The notes: a model not told the origin generated them from the letters alone. A stretch of DNA of 64,000 nucleotides from Burkholderiales bacterium (GCA_026005015.1 BPKG01000004.1:271947-335946); one strand, 5' to 3'; shown: positions 21,249 through 35,928, counted from the first letter of the stretch. Made by a program: numbers and translations.

Positions 21249-22349
21249 ATGGCGCCGGATCGCCGCACCGAGGCCTGGGTTCGGCTGAGCCTCGTTCCCG
21301 GATCGGGCGGCAAGACCCTGCGGAGTCTCCTCGCCGCTTGCGGCGGACCGGAAGAGGTGCTGGCCGCGTCCCGGGGCTTGGTCGCCCGCATCGCCGGGGA
21401 AGCCGCCGCGGCCCGCTTGCAGGCGGGCCCTGACCCGGCCCAGGTCGAAGCGACCCTGGCCTGGGCCCAACTCCCCGGCCATCACCTGGTGGCCCTGGAC
21501 GACCCCCGCTATCCCGGACAACTGCTCCATATCCCGGACCCACCCCTGCTCCTGTACGTGAGGGGCAGGGCCGAGCTCCTGGCGCGACCGGCCCTGGCCA
21601 TCGTGGGCAGCCGCAACGCCACGCCCCAGGGCCTGGCCAACGCCGAAGCCTTCGCCAAGGCCTTGAGCGACGCTGGGCTGACCATCGTGAGCGGTCTCGC
21701 CTTGGGGATCGACGCCGCGGCCCATCGGGGCGGCCTCGCCGGAGCCTCCAGCAGCGTGGCGGTCACCGGGACCGGGCTTGACCGGGTCTACCCGGCCCGC
21801 AACCGGGACCTGGCCCTGGCCCTGGCGGAACAGGGGGCCCTGGTGTCCGAGTTTCCCCTGGGAACGCCCGCCCGGGCGGAGAACTTCCCCCGCCGCAACC
21901 GGCTCCTGAGCGGCCTGTCCCGGGGTTGCCTCGTGGTGGAGGCGGCGCTCCAGAGCGGCTCCCTCATCACCGCCCGCCTGGCCGCAGACCAGGGCCGGGA
22001 GGTCTTCGCCATCCCCGGCTCTATCCACTCGCCCCTGTCAAAGGGCTGCCATGCCCTCATCAAGCAAGGGGCGAAGTTGGTAGAAACCGCCCGGGACATC
22101 CTGGAAGAGCTGGGCCTCCAAGCGGCGGGCATCGGGCCGTCCTTAGGCCTCGCCCCCGGTTCTGCGGCACCCGGCCAGGCGGAGGCCTCGCCCCTGCTCG
22201 CCCACCTGGGCTTCGACCCGGTGGACCTGGATACTCTGGCCCAGCGCAGCGGCCGGCCACCCCAGGAGCTCCTGGCAGAGCTGGTGGCCCTGGAGCTGGA
22301 AGGCCGGATCGCTAGCCTACCCGGCAGCCGCTACCAGAGAATCAAATAA
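21249..22349 (+). CDS. dprA: DNA processing protein DprA
   Basis: This 366-residue protein loads RecA on incoming single-stranded DNA during natural transformation. It has the Rossmann-like core with IVGSRNATPQGL, VSGLALGIDAAAH, SEFPLGTPARAENFPRRNRLLSGLS and GREVFAIPGS, and a C-terminal winged-helix region from about residue 300. It starts 34 bases after the LysM gene on the same strand. Confidence 0.93.
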   Translation: MAPDRRTEAWVRLSLVPGSGGKTLRSLLAACGGPEEVLAASRGLVARIAGEAAAARLQAGPDPAQVEATLAWAQLPGHHLVALDDPRYPGQLLHIPDPPLLLYVRGRAELLARPALAIVGSRNATPQGLANAEAFAKALSDAGLTIVSGLALGIDAAAHRGGLAGASSSVAVTGTGLDRVYPARNRDLALALAEQGALVSEFPLGTPARAENFPRRNRLLSGLSRGCLVVEAALQSGSLITARLAADQGREVFAIPGSIHSPLSKGCHALIKQGAKLVETARDILEELGLQAAGIGPSLGLAPGSAAPGQAEASPLLAHLGFDPVDLDTLAQRSGRPPQELLAELVALELEGRIASLPGSRYQRIK

Positions 22350-22489
22350 AAAAAATCAAAATATTGTGAGTAAGTAAGCGCTCGCAATACGAGTGCCCCG
22401 GCTGCCCGCCTGACTTGTACCGCCCGGGAATAGCTCCTATCATCAACCGCTTTCTTTTTCCGGCGCGAACGCTCCCAGCGGTCCATTCC

Positions 22490-25030
22490 ATGGGTAAGAA
22501 ACTGATCATCGCCGAGAAGCCTTCCGTCGCTGCGGACATCGCCCGGGCGCTGGGGGGCTTCAAGAAGCACGGCGAGTATTACGAAAGTGATCGCTACGTG
22601 CTTTCCTCCGCCGTGGGCCATCTGCTGGAGCTGGCCGTTCCTGAGGGGCACGAGGTGAAGCGAGGCAAGTGGTCCTTCGTCCACCTACCGGTGATCCCGC
22701 CCCACTTCGAGCTCAAGCCCATCGAAAAATCCGAGGAGCGGCTCAAGCTCCTCCTGCGCCTCATCAAGCGCAAGGACGTGACGGGCCTCATCAACGCCTG
22801 CGACGCCGGGCGCGAAGGGGAGCTCATCTTCCGCTACATCGTCCGCTATGCCAAAACCCGCAAGCCCATCGAGCGGCTGTGGTTGCAGTCCATGACCCCC
22901 GAGGCGATCCGGGAGGGCTTCGCCCAGCTCAAGAAGGACGAGGAGCTGCGGCCCCTGGCGGACGCGGCCGTGTGCCGCTCGGAGGCGGACTGGCTGGTAG
23001 GCATCAACGGCACCCGGGCCATGACCGCCTTCAACTCCAAGGACGGGGGCTTCTACAAGACCACCGTCGGGCGGGTCCAGACGCCCACCCTGCGCATCCT
23101 GGTGGAGCGGGAGGAGCAGATCCGCAACTTCGTGCCCCGGGACTACTGGGAGGTGCACGCCACCTTCGCCTGCGCGGGGGGCGAATACCCGGGCCGCTGG
23201 TTCGACGAAAAGGCGGCTAAAACGGGCGCAGAGGGCGACCCCGAGGCGCGGCCCGAGCGGCTGTGGGACCAGGCCCGGGCGGAGGCGATCCGCGCCAAGT
23301 GCGAGGGCAAGCCGGGCACGGTCAGCGAGGAGGCGAAACCGTCCACCCAGATGGCGCCGCTGCTTTTCGACCTGACCAGCCTGCAGCGGGAGGCCAACAG
23401 CCGGTTCGGCTTCTCCGCCCGCATGACCCTGTCCCTGGCCCAGGCCCTGTACGAAAAGCACAAGGTGCTCACTTATCCGCGCACCGACTCCCGGGCGTTG
23501 CCCGAGGATTACCTCGCCACGGTCAAGAAGACCCTGGAGACCCTGCGCGGGGGGAAGAAAAGCGAAGCCTCCCCCTACGCCCCCTTTGCCGACCAGATCC
23601 TGAAACAGGGCTGGGTGCGGCCGAACAAACGGGTCTTCAACAACGAGAAGGTCTCGGACCATTTCGCCATCATCCCCACCCTGCAGCCGCCCAAGCACCT
23701 GAACGAGGCGGAAGCGAAGCTCTACGACCTGGTGGTGCGCCGCTTCCTGGCGGTGTTCTACCCAGCGGCCGAGTACTTGGTGACCACCCGGATCACCCGG
23801 GTGGCGGGCGAGGCGTTCAAGACCGAAGGGCGGGTGCTGGTGAACCCGGGCTGGCTCGCGGTCTACGGCAAGGCGGCCGAGGAGGACGCCCAGCGCCTTC
23901 CTCCCGTCCAGGCGGGAGAGAAGGCGCGCACCCTAGCGGTGGAGGTGCGGCAGAACCAGACCAAGCCTCCTCCCCGCTACACGGAGGCCACGCTCCTCTC
24001 CGCCATGGAGGGGGCGGGCAAGCTCATCGAGGACGAGGAGCTGCGGGCGGCGATGGCGGCCCGGGGCCTGGGAACCCCCGCCACCCGCTCCCAGATCATC
24101 GAGGGCTTGATCCAGGAGGAATACGTGCATAGGAACGGGCGTGAGCTGCAGCCCACCGCCAAGGCCTTCTCCCTGCTCTTCGCCCTGGACCACTTCGGGG
24201 TCAACGAGCTCACCTCCCCGGAACTCACGGGCCAATGGGAGTACAAGCTCAAGCAGATGGAGCAGGGGAAGCTCCCCCGCAGCGAGTTCATGGACCACAT
24301 CGTGGACCTCACCCGCGACATGGTGAAGCGCATCAAGGAGGGAGAGATCCCGGACGAAGCCTTCCGCACCCTCAAGACGCCCTGTCCCAAGTGCGGCGGC
24401 GTGGTGCAGGAGAACTACCGCAAGTTCCAGTGCCAGGGCTGCGACTTCGCCATCTGGAAGGTGATCTCCGGCCGAGAGCTGGAGCCGGAAGAGGTGGAGC
24501 GGTTGATCACCCAGCGCAGCGTGGGGCCCCTCACGGGCTTTCGCAGCCGCATGGGCCGGCCGTTTTCGGCGGTCCTACGGCTCAGCGACGACCTGCGCAC
24601 CGAGTTCGACTTCGGTCAGGCGAGTGCCGAAGGCGACGAGGAGGAAGCGGACTTCTCAGGCCAGGAGCCCGTGGGCCCCTGTCCCAAGTGCGGGGCCCGG
24701 GTCTACGAGGTCGCCGCGGCGTACCTGTGCGAGCGCTCGGTGGGGCCCAGCCGTAGCTGCGACTTCCGTACCGGCAAGGTGATCCTGCAGCGGCCCATCG
24801 AGCGGGAGCAGATGAAGAAGCTGCTTGCCCACCGCAAGACCGACCTGCTGCATCGCTTCATTTCCCGCAAGAACGGCCGCCCGTTCTCCGCCTTTCTCAC
24901 CCTGTCGGGCGATGGCAGCGTGGGGTTCGAGTTCGCTCCCAGGGAATCCAAGAGCGCGAAGCAGAGAGAAGCGGGAGAGGCCAAAGCGGCGCCGAAGCCC
25001 GAAACCCGCCGCCGGGCGGCCGCCAAATAA
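22490..25030 (+). CDS. topB: DNA topoisomerase III (type IA)
   Basis: This 846-residue type IA topoisomerase has a Toprim domain at the N-terminus (LIIAEKPSVAADIARALG, then NACDAGREGELIFRY). The catalytic-tyrosine motif is LTYPRTDSRALPEDY near residue 330. The C-terminal tail carries paired CPKCG zinc-ribbon-like motifs. The IAEKPS start resembles TopB rather than TopA (which usually starts VIVESPAK). The ATG at 22490 was chosen because homology begins MGKKLIIAEKPS; the 25 residues upstream are not typical. It converges with gyrB with only 18 bases between stops. Confidence 0.88.
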   Translation: MGKKLIIAEKPSVAADIARALGGFKKHGEYYESDRYVLSSAVGHLLELAVPEGHEVKRGKWSFVHLPVIPPHFELKPIEKSEERLKLLLRLIKRKDVTGLINACDAGREGELIFRYIVRYAKTRKPIERLWLQSMTPEAIREGFAQLKKDEELRPLADAAVCRSEADWLVGINGTRAMTAFNSKDGGFYKTTVGRVQTPTLRILVEREEQIRNFVPRDYWEVHATFACAGGEYPGRWFDEKAAKTGAEGDPEARPERLWDQARAEAIRAKCEGKPGTVSEEAKPSTQMAPLLFDLTSLQREANSRFGFSARMTLSLAQALYEKHKVLTYPRTDSRALPEDYLATVKKTLETLRGGKKSEASPYAPFADQILKQGWVRPNKRVFNNEKVSDHFAIIPTLQPPKHLNEAEAKLYDLVVRRFLAVFYPAAEYLVTTRITRVAGEAFKTEGRVLVNPGWLAVYGKAAEEDAQRLPPVQAGEKARTLAVEVRQNQTKPPPRYTEATLLSAMEGAGKLIEDEELRAAMAARGLGTPATRSQIIEGLIQEEYVHRNGRELQPTAKAFSLLFALDHFGVNELTSPELTGQWEYKLKQMEQGKLPRSEFMDHIVDLTRDMVKRIKEGEIPDEAFRTLKTPCPKCGGVVQENYRKFQCQGCDFAIWKVISGRELEPEEVERLITQRSVGPLTGFRSRMGRPFSAVLRLSDDLRTEFDFGQASAEGDEEEADFSGQEPVGPCPKCGARVYEVAAAYLCERSVGPSRSCDFRTGKVILQRPIEREQMKKLLAHRKTDLLHRFISRKNGRPFSAFLTLSGDGSVGFEFAPRESKSAKQREAGEAKAAPKPETRRRAAAK

Positions 25031-25048
25031 CCCCTTTCGAAATCGCCT

Positions 25049-28593
<3,545 letters not shown>

Positions 28594-28782
28594 GATTGTC
28601 CTTCTGGTAAGAATAGATAAGCCCGTCGAAAAGCCCTCGAAACAGGAAATTTGTTAATTATAACAATCTCTTGTACCTATGGAAAGACTGGGTATAAGCC
28701 CCAGTCGGGCTGTGGACAGATTGTGTACGAAAAACCGGACCGGACGCGCCGCGGGGGTTATCCACAGGCTGTCCATGCCGGA
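28594..28782. other. candidate replication origin (oriC), dnaN-dnaA spacer
   Basis: This 189-base spacer has an AT-rich stretch near 28649-28678 and a perfect DnaA box TTATCCACA at 28758-28766, with a weaker TGTGGACAG at about 28711-28719. Transcription runs away from the dnaA-rpmH zone on both sides, as expected near an origin. The spacer on the other side of dnaA (30097-30287) has one more box, so the exact origin could be either or both. Confidence 0.45.
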
Positions 28783-30096
28783 TTAACCGCGCAGGATCTG
28801 AATCAGGGTCTTGAAATCCCGCGAAATCTCGGGGTTCGTGGACTGCAGCTCGCCGATCTTGCGGCAGGCGTGGAGCACGGTGGTATGGTCGCGCCCTCCG
28901 AAGGCGTCGCCGATGTCCGGCAGGCTCAAGGAGGTGAGTTCCTTGGCCAGCGCCATGGCGAGCTGTCGCGGGCGGGCCACGTTGCGGGAGCGCTTCTTCG
29001 AGTACAAGTCCGACACCTTGATCTTGTAGTAGTCGGCCACCGTCTTCTGGATGTTCTCGATGGAGATCTGCCGGCTCTGCACCGCCAGCAGGTCCTTCAG
29101 CGCCTCCCGGGCCAGGTCAAGGGTGATGGGCATGCCGGTGAAGCGGGAGAAGGCTACCACGCGCTTGAGTGCCCCCTCTAGCTCCCGGACGTTGGAGCGG
29201 ATGTGCTTGGCGACGAAGAAAGCGACGCCCTCGTCCAGTTGAATCTGCTCGGAGGCCGCCTTCTTGATCAGGATCGCCACCCGCATTTCCAGCTCCGGCG
29301 GCTCCACCGCCACCGTGAGTCCCCAGCCGAAGCGGGAGATCAGCCGGTCTTCGATCCCGTTGATCTCCTTCGGGTAGCTGTCGCAGGTGATCACCACCTG
29401 CTTGTGGGCCTCGATCAGGGCGTTGAAGGCGTAGAAAAACTCCTCCTGGGTGCGGCTCTTGCCACCGAAGAACTGGATGTCGTCGATCAGCAGCAAGTCT
29501 AGGGAGTGGTAGTACTGCTTGAAGTCGTCGAAAGACTTGTGCTGGTAAGCCTTCACGACGTCGGAGACGTACTGTTCGGCGTGGGTGTAGCGGATCTTCG
29601 CTTCGGGATGGAGTTCGTGCACCAGGTTACCGATGGCCTGGATCAGATGGGTCTTTCCCAGTCCCACGCCGCCATAGATGAACAGGGGGTTGTAGGCGGT
29701 GCCGGGATTTTCCGCCACCTGGATGGCGGCGGCCCGGGCGAGTTGGTTCGCCTTGCCGGTGACGAAGGTGTCGAAGGTGAAGATGGGATTGAGCCGGCTC
29801 GGGTCCCGGACCCGGGTTCTGGCTCGGGGCAGGCTCGCGGCGCCGGCACCCTCGACCCCCTGACCCGAAAGCTCCAGGGTGACGGGCACGGCCGCGGCGA
29901 AATGGGCCTTGGCCATGCCTTCGATCGCCTCCAGGAAGCGGTCCCGCACCCAGTCCAGGACGAAGCGGTTGGGGGCGTGGAGGACGATGCCCCGGGGCTG
30001 CCGCTCGTATTTCAACGGCTTGATCCAGGTCTTGAACTGCTGCGGCGTGAGCTCGCGCTCGAAATGCTTGAGACAGCCTGCCCAGAACTCGTCCAT
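28783..30096 (-). CDS. dnaA: chromosomal replication initiator DnaA
   Basis: This 437-residue initiator has an N-terminal helicase-interaction domain (1-80), a variable linker, and an AAA+ domain with Walker [15 protein letters not shown] and Walker [11 protein letters not shown]. The C-terminal DNA-binding domain has the DnaA signature [15 protein letters not shown]. Length is slightly short because the linker is short. Confidence 0.96.
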   Translation of the reverse strand: MDEFWAGCLKHFERELTPQQFKTWIKPLKYERQPRGIVLHAPNRFVLDWVRDRFLEAIEGMAKAHFAAAVPVTLELSGQGVEGAGAASLPRARTRVRDPSRLNPIFTFDTFVTGKANQLARAAAIQVAENPGTAYNPLFIYGGVGLGKTHLIQAIGNLVHELHPEAKIRYTHAEQYVSDVVKAYQHKSFDDFKQYYHSLDLLLIDDIQFFGGKSRTQEEFFYAFNALIEAHKQVVITCDSYPKEINGIEDRLISRFGWGLTVAVEPPELEMRVAILIKKAASEQIQLDEGVAFFVAKHIRSNVRELEGALKRVVAFSRFTGMPITLDLAREALKDLLAVQSRQISIENIQKTVADYYKIKVSDLYSKKRSRNVARPRQLAMALAKELTSLSLPDIGDAFGGRDHTTVLHACRKIGELQSTNPEISRDFKTLIQILRG

Positions 30097-30183
30097 GGAG
30101 ATGGGGGATCTTTTTTTGGGAGAAGGACTTCGCGCCGGCGGCGCGAAATCGACGAAGCGTTATTCTAGTCCCTTCGCCGTGCC

Positions 30184-30192
30184 TTATCCACA
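30184..30192 (+). promoter_or_regulatory. DnaA box
   Basis: A perfect TTATCCACA lies in the divergent dnaA-rpmH spacer, 88 bases from the dnaA start. It may serve dnaA autoregulation or origin function. Confidence 0.65.
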
Positions 30193-30224
30193 GCGCCCGC
30201 GGCTGCGCCGCCAGCGGGCCGCGG

Positions 30225-30253
30225 TTGACAGGGTGCGGGTCTCGGTTTGTAAT
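30225..30253 (+). promoter_or_regulatory. promoter for rpmH-rnpA-yidD-yidC
   Basis: TTGACA (30225-30230) and TGTAAT (30248-30253) are separated by 17 bases, 35 bases before the rpmH ATG. The fit to sigma-70 is good. Confidence 0.55.
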
Positions 30254-30287
30254 AGCGGGCTTTTCCGCCCAACGATGAGGTTTAACC

Positions 30288-30422
30288 ATGAAGCGCACCT
30301 ATCAGCCGTCGGTCGTTCGGCGAAAGCGCACCCATGGCTTCCGGGTCCGCATGCGCACCCGCTCGGGTGCGGCAGTGATCCGCGCGCGCCGGGCGAAGGG
30401 CCGCGCTCGGCTCAGCGTCTGA
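30288..30422 (+). CDS. rpmH: 50S ribosomal protein L34
   Basis: This is the 44-residue, very basic ribosomal protein L34. It starts [21 protein letters not shown] and ends RARLSV. The Shine-Dalgarno is AGG at 30278-30280. The stop overlaps a CTG that could start rnpA (CTGA). Confidence 0.97.
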   Translation: MKRTYQPSVVRRKRTHGFRVRMRTRSGAAVIRARRAKGRARLSV

Positions 30423-30787
30423 CCCTGGCGGTACGGCGGCACGGTTTTCCCAAATCGGCGCGACTGCGCCTGCCCGGTGAGTTTCGCGCCGTCTTCGAGC
30501 AGCGTTCGAGCCTCGCCGGCCAGTATTTCCAGGTGTTCGCCCGGCGCAACGGCCTGGGGCGGCCGCGGCTCGGCCTGGCGGTCTCCCGCAAGGCGGCGCC
30601 CCGCGCCGTGGATCGCAACTACGCCAAGCGCATCGCCCGGGAAGTCTTCCGCCAGCGGCAGGCGGCGTTGGGAGGGGCGGACATTGTCGTGCGCTTGAGG
30701 CGCCCGATCTCCCGAAGGGAGGGGGGAGCGGCGCGGGAAGAGCTGGCGGCCCTGATGCAGAGAATTGCCCCATGTCACGGTTCCTGA
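30419..30787 (+). CDS. rnpA: ribonuclease P protein component
   Basis: This is the protein subunit of RNase P, which with M1 RNA processes tRNA 5' ends. The conserved core runs from [19 protein letters not shown] to the RNA-binding motif [16 protein letters not shown]. The start is a problem, because between the rpmH start and the core no ATG, GTG or TTG lies in this frame. I use CTG 30419, which overlaps the rpmH stop; CTG 30425 is an alternative. The only ATG is at 30275. It would give about 170 residues and enclose all of rpmH, as known for Thermus rnpA. The end overlaps yidD by 16 bases. Confidence 0.85.
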   Translation: MTLAVRRHGFPKSARLRLPGEFRAVFEQRSSLAGQYFQVFARRNGLGRPRLGLAVSRKAAPRAVDRNYAKRIAREVFRQRQAALGGADIVVRLRRPISRREGGAAREELAALMQRIAPCHGS

Positions 30788-31005
30788 TCGTCCTTATCCA
30801 GGCCTACCAGATAGGGGTGAGCCCCCTGCTCGGACCCCGTTGCCGGTTTACCCCGAGCTGCTCCGAATACGCCCGGGAGGCGATCCAGCGTCACGGCCCC
30901 GGACGGGGGACGTGGCTCGCCCTCAAGCGCCTGGCGCGCTGCCATCCGTTCCACGCCGGGGGCTATGACCCGGTGCCCGAGGACCCATGGAAATCCAACG
31001 GCTGA
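30772..31005 (+). CDS. yidD: membrane protein insertion efficiency factor YidD
   Basis: This 77-residue protein belongs to the YidD family. It has a short hydrophobic N-terminus and the conserved cysteine pattern [14 protein letters not shown] followed by [14 protein letters not shown]. It assists YidC-dependent membrane insertion. It overlaps rnpA upstream and yidC downstream, which indicates translational coupling. Confidence 0.93.
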   Translation: MSRFLIVLIQAYQIGVSPLLGPRCRFTPSCSEYAREAIQRHGPGRGTWLALKRLARCHPFHAGGYDPVPEDPWKSNG

Positions 31006-32633
31006 TCCTGTTCCTGATCTTTTCCATGTCCCTGCTGTTCCTGTGGGACGCCTGGCAGCAGCACCAGCGCGGCTCCGTCGCGCCCGCGCCCCAGGCCCAA
31101 CCCGCGCCCGAGGCGCCGGCGCCCACGGTGGGGCGGGAGCTGCTGGAGAAGCAGGGGGATCTCGCGCAAGCCGAGCGCCCGGCCACGCCTGCGAGCGGCA
31201 GCACCCTCACCGTCACCACCGACGTGCTGCGGGCGCAGATTCAGACCCTGGGGGGGGATCTGGTCCGGCTGGAGCTGCTCAAGCATCCGGGAGCGGTGGA
31301 TAAGAGCAAGCCCTTCGTCTTGTTCCAGCGGGAGGGGGAACGGGTGTATGTGGCCCAGTCGGGCCTGATCGGGGATAGCCTGCCGAGCCACAAGACCCTC
31401 TTCACCGCCGAGCCTGGGCCCTACCAGCTCAAGCCGGGGGAGGACGCGGTGCAGGTGCGGCTCGCTGCTCCGCCCGTGAACGGTACCGTGGTGGAGAAGA
31501 TCTACACCTTCCGCCGCGGCAGCTACGTGGTGGACGTGGCCTTCTCCATCCGCAACGAGGGCGCCGCGCCCATCGCTCCCTTCGCCTACTACCAGTTTCA
31601 GCGGGACGGCAAGGCCCCCGAGGGCGAGCAGCGGTTCCTCTATACCTACACCGGCCCCGCAGTGTACACCGAGGCGACCAAGTTCCAGAAGCTTCCCTTC
31701 TCGGACATCGAGAAGGGCAAGGCAGAGCTGCCGAAGGCGGCCAGCGACGGCTGGATTGCCATGGTGCAGCATTATTTCCTTGCAGCCTGGCTGCCCGAGG
31801 GCAACGCCTCCCGGGAATTCTTCGCCCGGCAGCTTGCCCCGGACTTGTACGCCGTAGGGATCATCGTGCCGGTGGGCACCCTCGAGCCGGGGGCGAGCCG
31901 CACGGCGAGCATGCGGCTTTACGCAGGGCCCCAGGAACAGCGCACCCTGGCCCAGCTCGCCCCCGGCCTCGACCTGGTGGTGGACTACGGCTGGCTCACC
32001 GTGATCGCGGTGCCTCTGTTCTGGGTGCTGGATCTGTTCCACCGGTGGGTGGGCAACTGGGGCGTGGCCATCATCCTGCTCACCGTGCTGGTCAAGGCCG
32101 TGTTCTATCCCCTGTCCGCGGCGAGCTACCGCTCCATGGCACGCATGAAGGCCGTCACTCCCCGGCTGCAGCGGATCAAGGAGCTGTACGGCCACGACCG
32201 GCAGAAGCTGCACCAGGCGATGATGGAGCTCTACAAGGAGGAGAAAATCAACCCTTTGGGCGGATGCCTGCCGATCCTGATCCAGATCCCGGTGTTCATC
32301 GCCCTGTACTGGGTGCTGGTGGCGGCGGTGGAGCTGCGCAATGCTCCCTTCGTCGGCTGGATCCAGGACCTCTCTGCGCCGGATCCCTATTTCGTCCTGC
32401 CGGTGGTGATGGGCGCCACCATGTGGATCCAGACCAAGCTCAACCCCACGCCCCCGGACCCGATTCAGGCCCGGGTGATGCAGATCATGCCCATCGCCTT
32501 CTCCATCTTCTTTTTCTTCTTCCCGGCGGGGCTAGTGCTCTACTGGCTGGTGAACAACGTTCTGTCCATCGCGCAGCAGTGGTACATCACCCGCCGGATG
32601 GAGCGGGCGACCGCTGCCCATGCAAAACGGTGA
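30987..32633 (+). CDS. yidC: membrane protein insertase YidC
   Basis: This 548-residue insertase has an N-terminal signal-anchor (residues 4-22) and a large periplasmic domain (about 60-340). The conserved five-helix insertase core starts near 350 with [22 protein letters not shown], and later [17 protein letters not shown]. It folds and inserts inner-membrane proteins, including ATP synthase subunit c. The final codons and stop are duplicated as a 12-bp tandem repeat (32622-32645). Confidence 0.95.
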   Translation: MEIQRLILFLIFSMSLLFLWDAWQQHQRGSVAPAPQAQPAPEAPAPTVGRELLEKQGDLAQAERPATPASGSTLTVTTDVLRAQIQTLGGDLVRLELLKHPGAVDKSKPFVLFQREGERVYVAQSGLIGDSLPSHKTLFTAEPGPYQLKPGEDAVQVRLAAPPVNGTVVEKIYTFRRGSYVVDVAFSIRNEGAAPIAPFAYYQFQRDGKAPEGEQRFLYTYTGPAVYTEATKFQKLPFSDIEKGKAELPKAASDGWIAMVQHYFLAAWLPEGNASREFFARQLAPDLYAVGIIVPVGTLEPGASRTASMRLYAGPQEQRTLAQLAPGLDLVVDYGWLTVIAVPLFWVLDLFHRWVGNWGVAIILLTVLVKAVFYPLSAASYRSMARMKAVTPRLQRIKELYGHDRQKLHQAMMELYKEEKINPLGGCLPILIQIPVFIALYWVLVAAVELRNAPFVGWIQDLSAPDPYFVLPVVMGATMWIQTKLNPTPPDPIQARVMQIMPIAFSIFFFFFPAGLVLYWLVNNVLSIAQQWYITRRMERATAAHAKR

Positions 32634-33975
32634 GCAAAACGGTGAGCCGATCGCGGCCATCGCCACGCCTCCCGGGCGCGGCGGCATCGGCATCGTGCGG
32701 CTCTCCGGCCGGGATCTCAAGCCTTTCCTGATCGCGCTCCTCGGGCGCGTGCCCAAGCCCCGCTTCGCCACCCTGGCCTGCCTCCAGGACGCCGAGGGGA
32801 GGGTGATCGACGAAGGCATCGTGCTCTATTTCCCCGCGCCCCACTCCTACACGGGGGAAGACGTGGTGGAGCTGCAGGGCCACGGCGGAATGACCGTGCT
32901 TCGCCTTCTCCTCCAGCGCTGCCTGGAGCTGGGCGCCCGGCTCGCCGAGCCGGGGGAATTCAGCAAGCGGGCTTTCTTAAGCGGCAAGCTGGACCTGGCC
33001 CAAGCGGAAAGCGTGGCCGACCTGATCGACGCCTCCACCGCGCAGGCCGCGCGCAGCGCCATGCGCTCCCTTCAGGGGGAGTTCTCCCGGGAAGTGAACG
33101 CGCTCAAAGAGGAGCTGATCGAGCTGCGGGCCCTTACCGAGGCGACCCTGGATTTCCCCGACGAGGAGATCGATTTTCTGCGGGAAGCCGACGCCTTCGG
33201 GCGGCTCGAGCGGCTGCGCCGCAAGCTCGAGACGCTCACCGCCAACGCCCGGCAGGGAGCGCTCCTGCGGGAAGGGGCCCAGGTGGCCCTGGTGGGGCGC
33301 CCGAACGTGGGCAAGTCGAGTCTGCTCAACCGCCTGGCGCGGGAGGAGGTGGCCATCGTCACCGAGGTCCCCGGCACCACCCGGGACACCCTGCGCAGCC
33401 ACGTGGAGATCCAGGGCGTGCCCTTCCACATCATCGACACCGCTGGCCTGCGGGAGACCCAGGACGCGGTGGAGCGCATCGGCATCGAACGGGCGCGGGC
33501 GGCGGCGGCCCAGGCGGACCTGGTGCTGGTGGTCACCGAGTACGCCCGGGGGGTGACGCCGGAAGACGAGGCGATCCTGCGGGAGTTGCCCCCGGGGCTC
33601 CCGCGGGTGATCGTGCGCAACAAGATCGATCTCGTCGGCGTGGCGCCCCGACTCGCCCAGGAAGGGAGTGCGGCCGAGGTGTGGCTCTCCGCCAAGACGG
33701 GGGAGGGGGTGGATCTGCTGCAGCAGGCGCTGCTCCGGCAGGCGGGATGGACGGGGGGCGACGAAGGGCTGTTCATGGCCCGGGCGCGGCACCTGGAGGC
33801 CCTCGCCCGGGCCGAGGAGCGGCTCGCCGCCGCGGCCGAGGCGGCGGGCCGGGGCCTGGAGCTCTTCGCCGAGGAGCTGCGCCTGGCCCACCTGGCCCTG
33901 GGCCAGATCACGGGGGAGTTCACCGCCGACGATCTGCTGGGCCAGATCTTTTCCCGCTTCTGCATCGGCAAGTAG
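32620..33975 (+). CDS. mnmE: tRNA modification GTPase MnmE
   Basis: This 451-residue GTPase acts with MnmG on U34 of certain tRNAs. It has an N-terminal tetrahydrofolate-binding domain ([17 protein letters not shown]), a G domain with P-loop [12 protein letters not shown], switch region [17 protein letters not shown] and NKIDL, and the C-terminal FCIGK motif. It starts inside the last codons of yidC. Confidence 0.96.
   Translation: MQNGEQNGEPIAAIATPPGRGGIGIVRLSGRDLKPFLIALLGRVPKPRFATLACLQDAEGRVIDEGIVLYFPAPHSYTGEDVVELQGHGGMTVLRLLLQRCLELGARLAEPGEFSKRAFLSGKLDLAQAESVADLIDASTAQAARSAMRSLQGEFSREVNALKEELIELRALTEATLDFPDEEIDFLREADAFGRLERLRRKLETLTANARQGALLREGAQVALVGRPNVGKSSLLNRLAREEVAIVTEVPGTTRDTLRSHVEIQGVPFHIIDTAGLRETQDAVERIGIERARAAAAQADLVLVVTEYARGVTPEDEAILRELPPGLPRVIVRNKIDLVGVAPRLAQEGSAAEVWLSAKTGEGVDLLQQALLRQAGWTGGDEGLFMARARHLEALARAEERLAAAAEAAGRGLELFAEELRLAHLALGQITGEFTADDLLGQIFSRFCIGK
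32622..32645 (+). repeat. 12-bp tandem duplication at the yidC stop
   Basis: GCAAAACGGTGA occurs twice head to tail. The first copy is the end of yidC, including its stop. The second adds four in-frame codons to the start of mnmE, giving the repeated QNGEQNGE. Confidence 0.85.
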
Positions 33976-34048
33976 GGTTCCGCGGTGCCTCGGGGCTCGT
34001 GTAAAGTGTGTGTCCCATCCCGTCCAACAAAAAAGCAGGGCTACAACG

Positions 34049-35887
34049 ATGAATCGAACCACGGCGGCCGCCGCGAGCCGGCTCGGCGCTCCTGACGAAG
34101 TGAGGCATGCACGGCTCATCGAGTGGGTGCGAACCATCGCCGAGCTTGCCCGGCCGGAGCGGATCGTGTGGTGCGACGGCAGCCAGGCCGAGTACGATCG
34201 GCTATGCGACGAGATGGTGGCCGCGGGCACCTTGATCCGCCTGAACCCGGCGCTTCGTCCCAACAGCTTCCTGGCCCGCTCCGACCCCACCGACGTGGCG
34301 CGCATGGAGGACCGCACTTTCGTGTGCAGCCGCCGCCGGGAAGACGCCGGCCCCAACAACAACTGGGTGGACCCACAGGAGATGCGGGGCACGCTTCGGC
34401 GGCTGTTCGCCGGCTGCATGCGCGGCCGCACCCTGTACGTGGTGCCGTTTTCCATGGGGCCGGTCGGCTCCCCCATGGCCCACGTCGGGGTGGAGCTCAC
34501 CGACTCGCCCTACGTGGTGGTCAGCATGCGCATCATGACCCGCATGGGGCGCGCCGTGTACCGCGTCCTGGGAGAGGACGGTGATTTCGTGCCCTGCGTC
34601 CATTCCGTTGGCATGCCCCTCGGCCCCGGCGAAAAGGACGTCCCCTGGCCGTGCAACCGCCAGGAGAAGTACATCGTGCATTTCCCCGAGGACAAGGAAA
34701 TCTGGTCCTACGGCTCGGGCTACGGCGGCAACGCGCTTCTCGGCAAGAAATGCTTTGCCCTGCGCATCGCCTCCGTCATGGCCCGGGAGCAGGGCTGGCT
34801 CGCCGAGCACATGCTCATTCTCGGGGTCGAGTCTCCGAGCGGCGAAAAGAAGTACATGGCGGCCGCCTTCCCCAGCGCCTGCGGCAAGACCAACCTGGCC
34901 ATGCTGGTGCCGCCCAAGGCCCTGGCGGGCTGGAAGGCCACCACGGTGGGGGAGGACATCGCCTGGATCAAGCCCGGCGCCGACGGACGCTTCTACGCCA
35001 TCAACCCGGAAGCGGGCTTCTTCGGCGTCGCCCCGGGCACTTCCACCGAGACCAACCCCAACGCCGTGGCCACCCTCCATGCCAATTGCATTTTCACCAA
35101 CGTGGCCCTGACCCCCGAGGGGGACGTCTGGTGGGAGGGCATGACCCGCACGCCGCCCCCGGTGCTCACCGACTGGCAGGGTGAGCCCTGGACCCCGGAC
35201 TGCGGGCGCAAGGCGGCCCATCCCAACGCCCGCTTCACCGTGCCCACTGCCCAGTGTCCATCCATGGACACGGAATGGGAGAACCCGGACGGGGTGCCGA
35301 TCTCGGCCTTGATCTTCGGCGGGCGCCGCTCCGAGACGGTGCCCCTGGTGACCGAGGCCTTCAGTTGGGGCGACGGGGTCTACATGGCCGCCACCATGGG
35401 ATCCGAGACCACCGCCGCCGCTACCGGCCAGGTGGGGGTCGTGCGCCGGGACCCCTTCGCCATGCTGCCGTTCTGCGGCTATCACATGGGGGACTATTTC
35501 CAGCACTGGCTGAGGATGCGCCGGGCGGTGGTGGAGCTGCCCCGGATCTTCCGCGTCAACTGGTTCCGGCTCGGGCGGGACGGCGGCTTCCTATGGCCCG
35601 GCTTCGGCGAGAACATGCGGGTCCTCCAATGGATTTTCGAGCGCTGCGCCGGCCGGGCGAATGCCCGGGAGACCGGGCTCGGCTGGATGCCCCGGTACGA
35701 GGACCTGGACTGGCGCGGGCTGGAGTCCTTCCCCCCGGCCCAGTTTGAGGAGCTCATGTCGATAGACCTGGAGGCGTGGCGCCAGGAACTTGCCGCCCAC
35801 CGGGAATGGTTCGAGCGGCTGGGGGAGCGCCTGCCCCGGTCCCTGGCCCTGAGACAGGAGCTACTGGCCCTCGAGCTGGGCGCATGA
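34049..35887 (+). CDS. pckG: phosphoenolpyruvate carboxykinase (GTP)
   Basis: This 612-residue GTP-dependent PEPCK interconverts oxaloacetate with PEP and CO2. It has the P-loop and catalytic cysteine motif [12 protein letters not shown], the metal-site [10 protein letters not shown], and [12 protein letters not shown]. The guanine-binding stretch [22 protein letters not shown] is at about 505-530. The ATG at 34049 gives the usual length. The gene seems to stand alone, with 73 bases after mnmE. It could act in gluconeogenesis or anaplerosis. Confidence 0.95.
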   Translation: MNRTTAAAASRLGAPDEVRHARLIEWVRTIAELARPERIVWCDGSQAEYDRLCDEMVAAGTLIRLNPALRPNSFLARSDPTDVARMEDRTFVCSRRREDAGPNNNWVDPQEMRGTLRRLFAGCMRGRTLYVVPFSMGPVGSPMAHVGVELTDSPYVVVSMRIMTRMGRAVYRVLGEDGDFVPCVHSVGMPLGPGEKDVPWPCNRQEKYIVHFPEDKEIWSYGSGYGGNALLGKKCFALRIASVMAREQGWLAEHMLILGVESPSGEKKYMAAAFPSACGKTNLAMLVPPKALAGWKATTVGEDIAWIKPGADGRFYAINPEAGFFGVAPGTSTETNPNAVATLHANCIFTNVALTPEGDVWWEGMTRTPPPVLTDWQGEPWTPDCGRKAAHPNARFTVPTAQCPSMDTEWENPDGVPISALIFGGRRSETVPLVTEAFSWGDGVYMAATMGSETTAAATGQVGVVRRDPFAMLPFCGYHMGDYFQHWLRMRRAVVELPRIFRVNWFRLGRDGGFLWPGFGENMRVLQWIFERCAGRANARETGLGWMPRYEDLDWRGLESFPPAQFEELMSIDLEAWRQELAAHREWFERLGERLPRSLALRQELLALELGA

Positions 35888-35928
35888 TTTATACAACAAA
35901 TTGATTTTAATTAATTTTTAGCCGTTCC

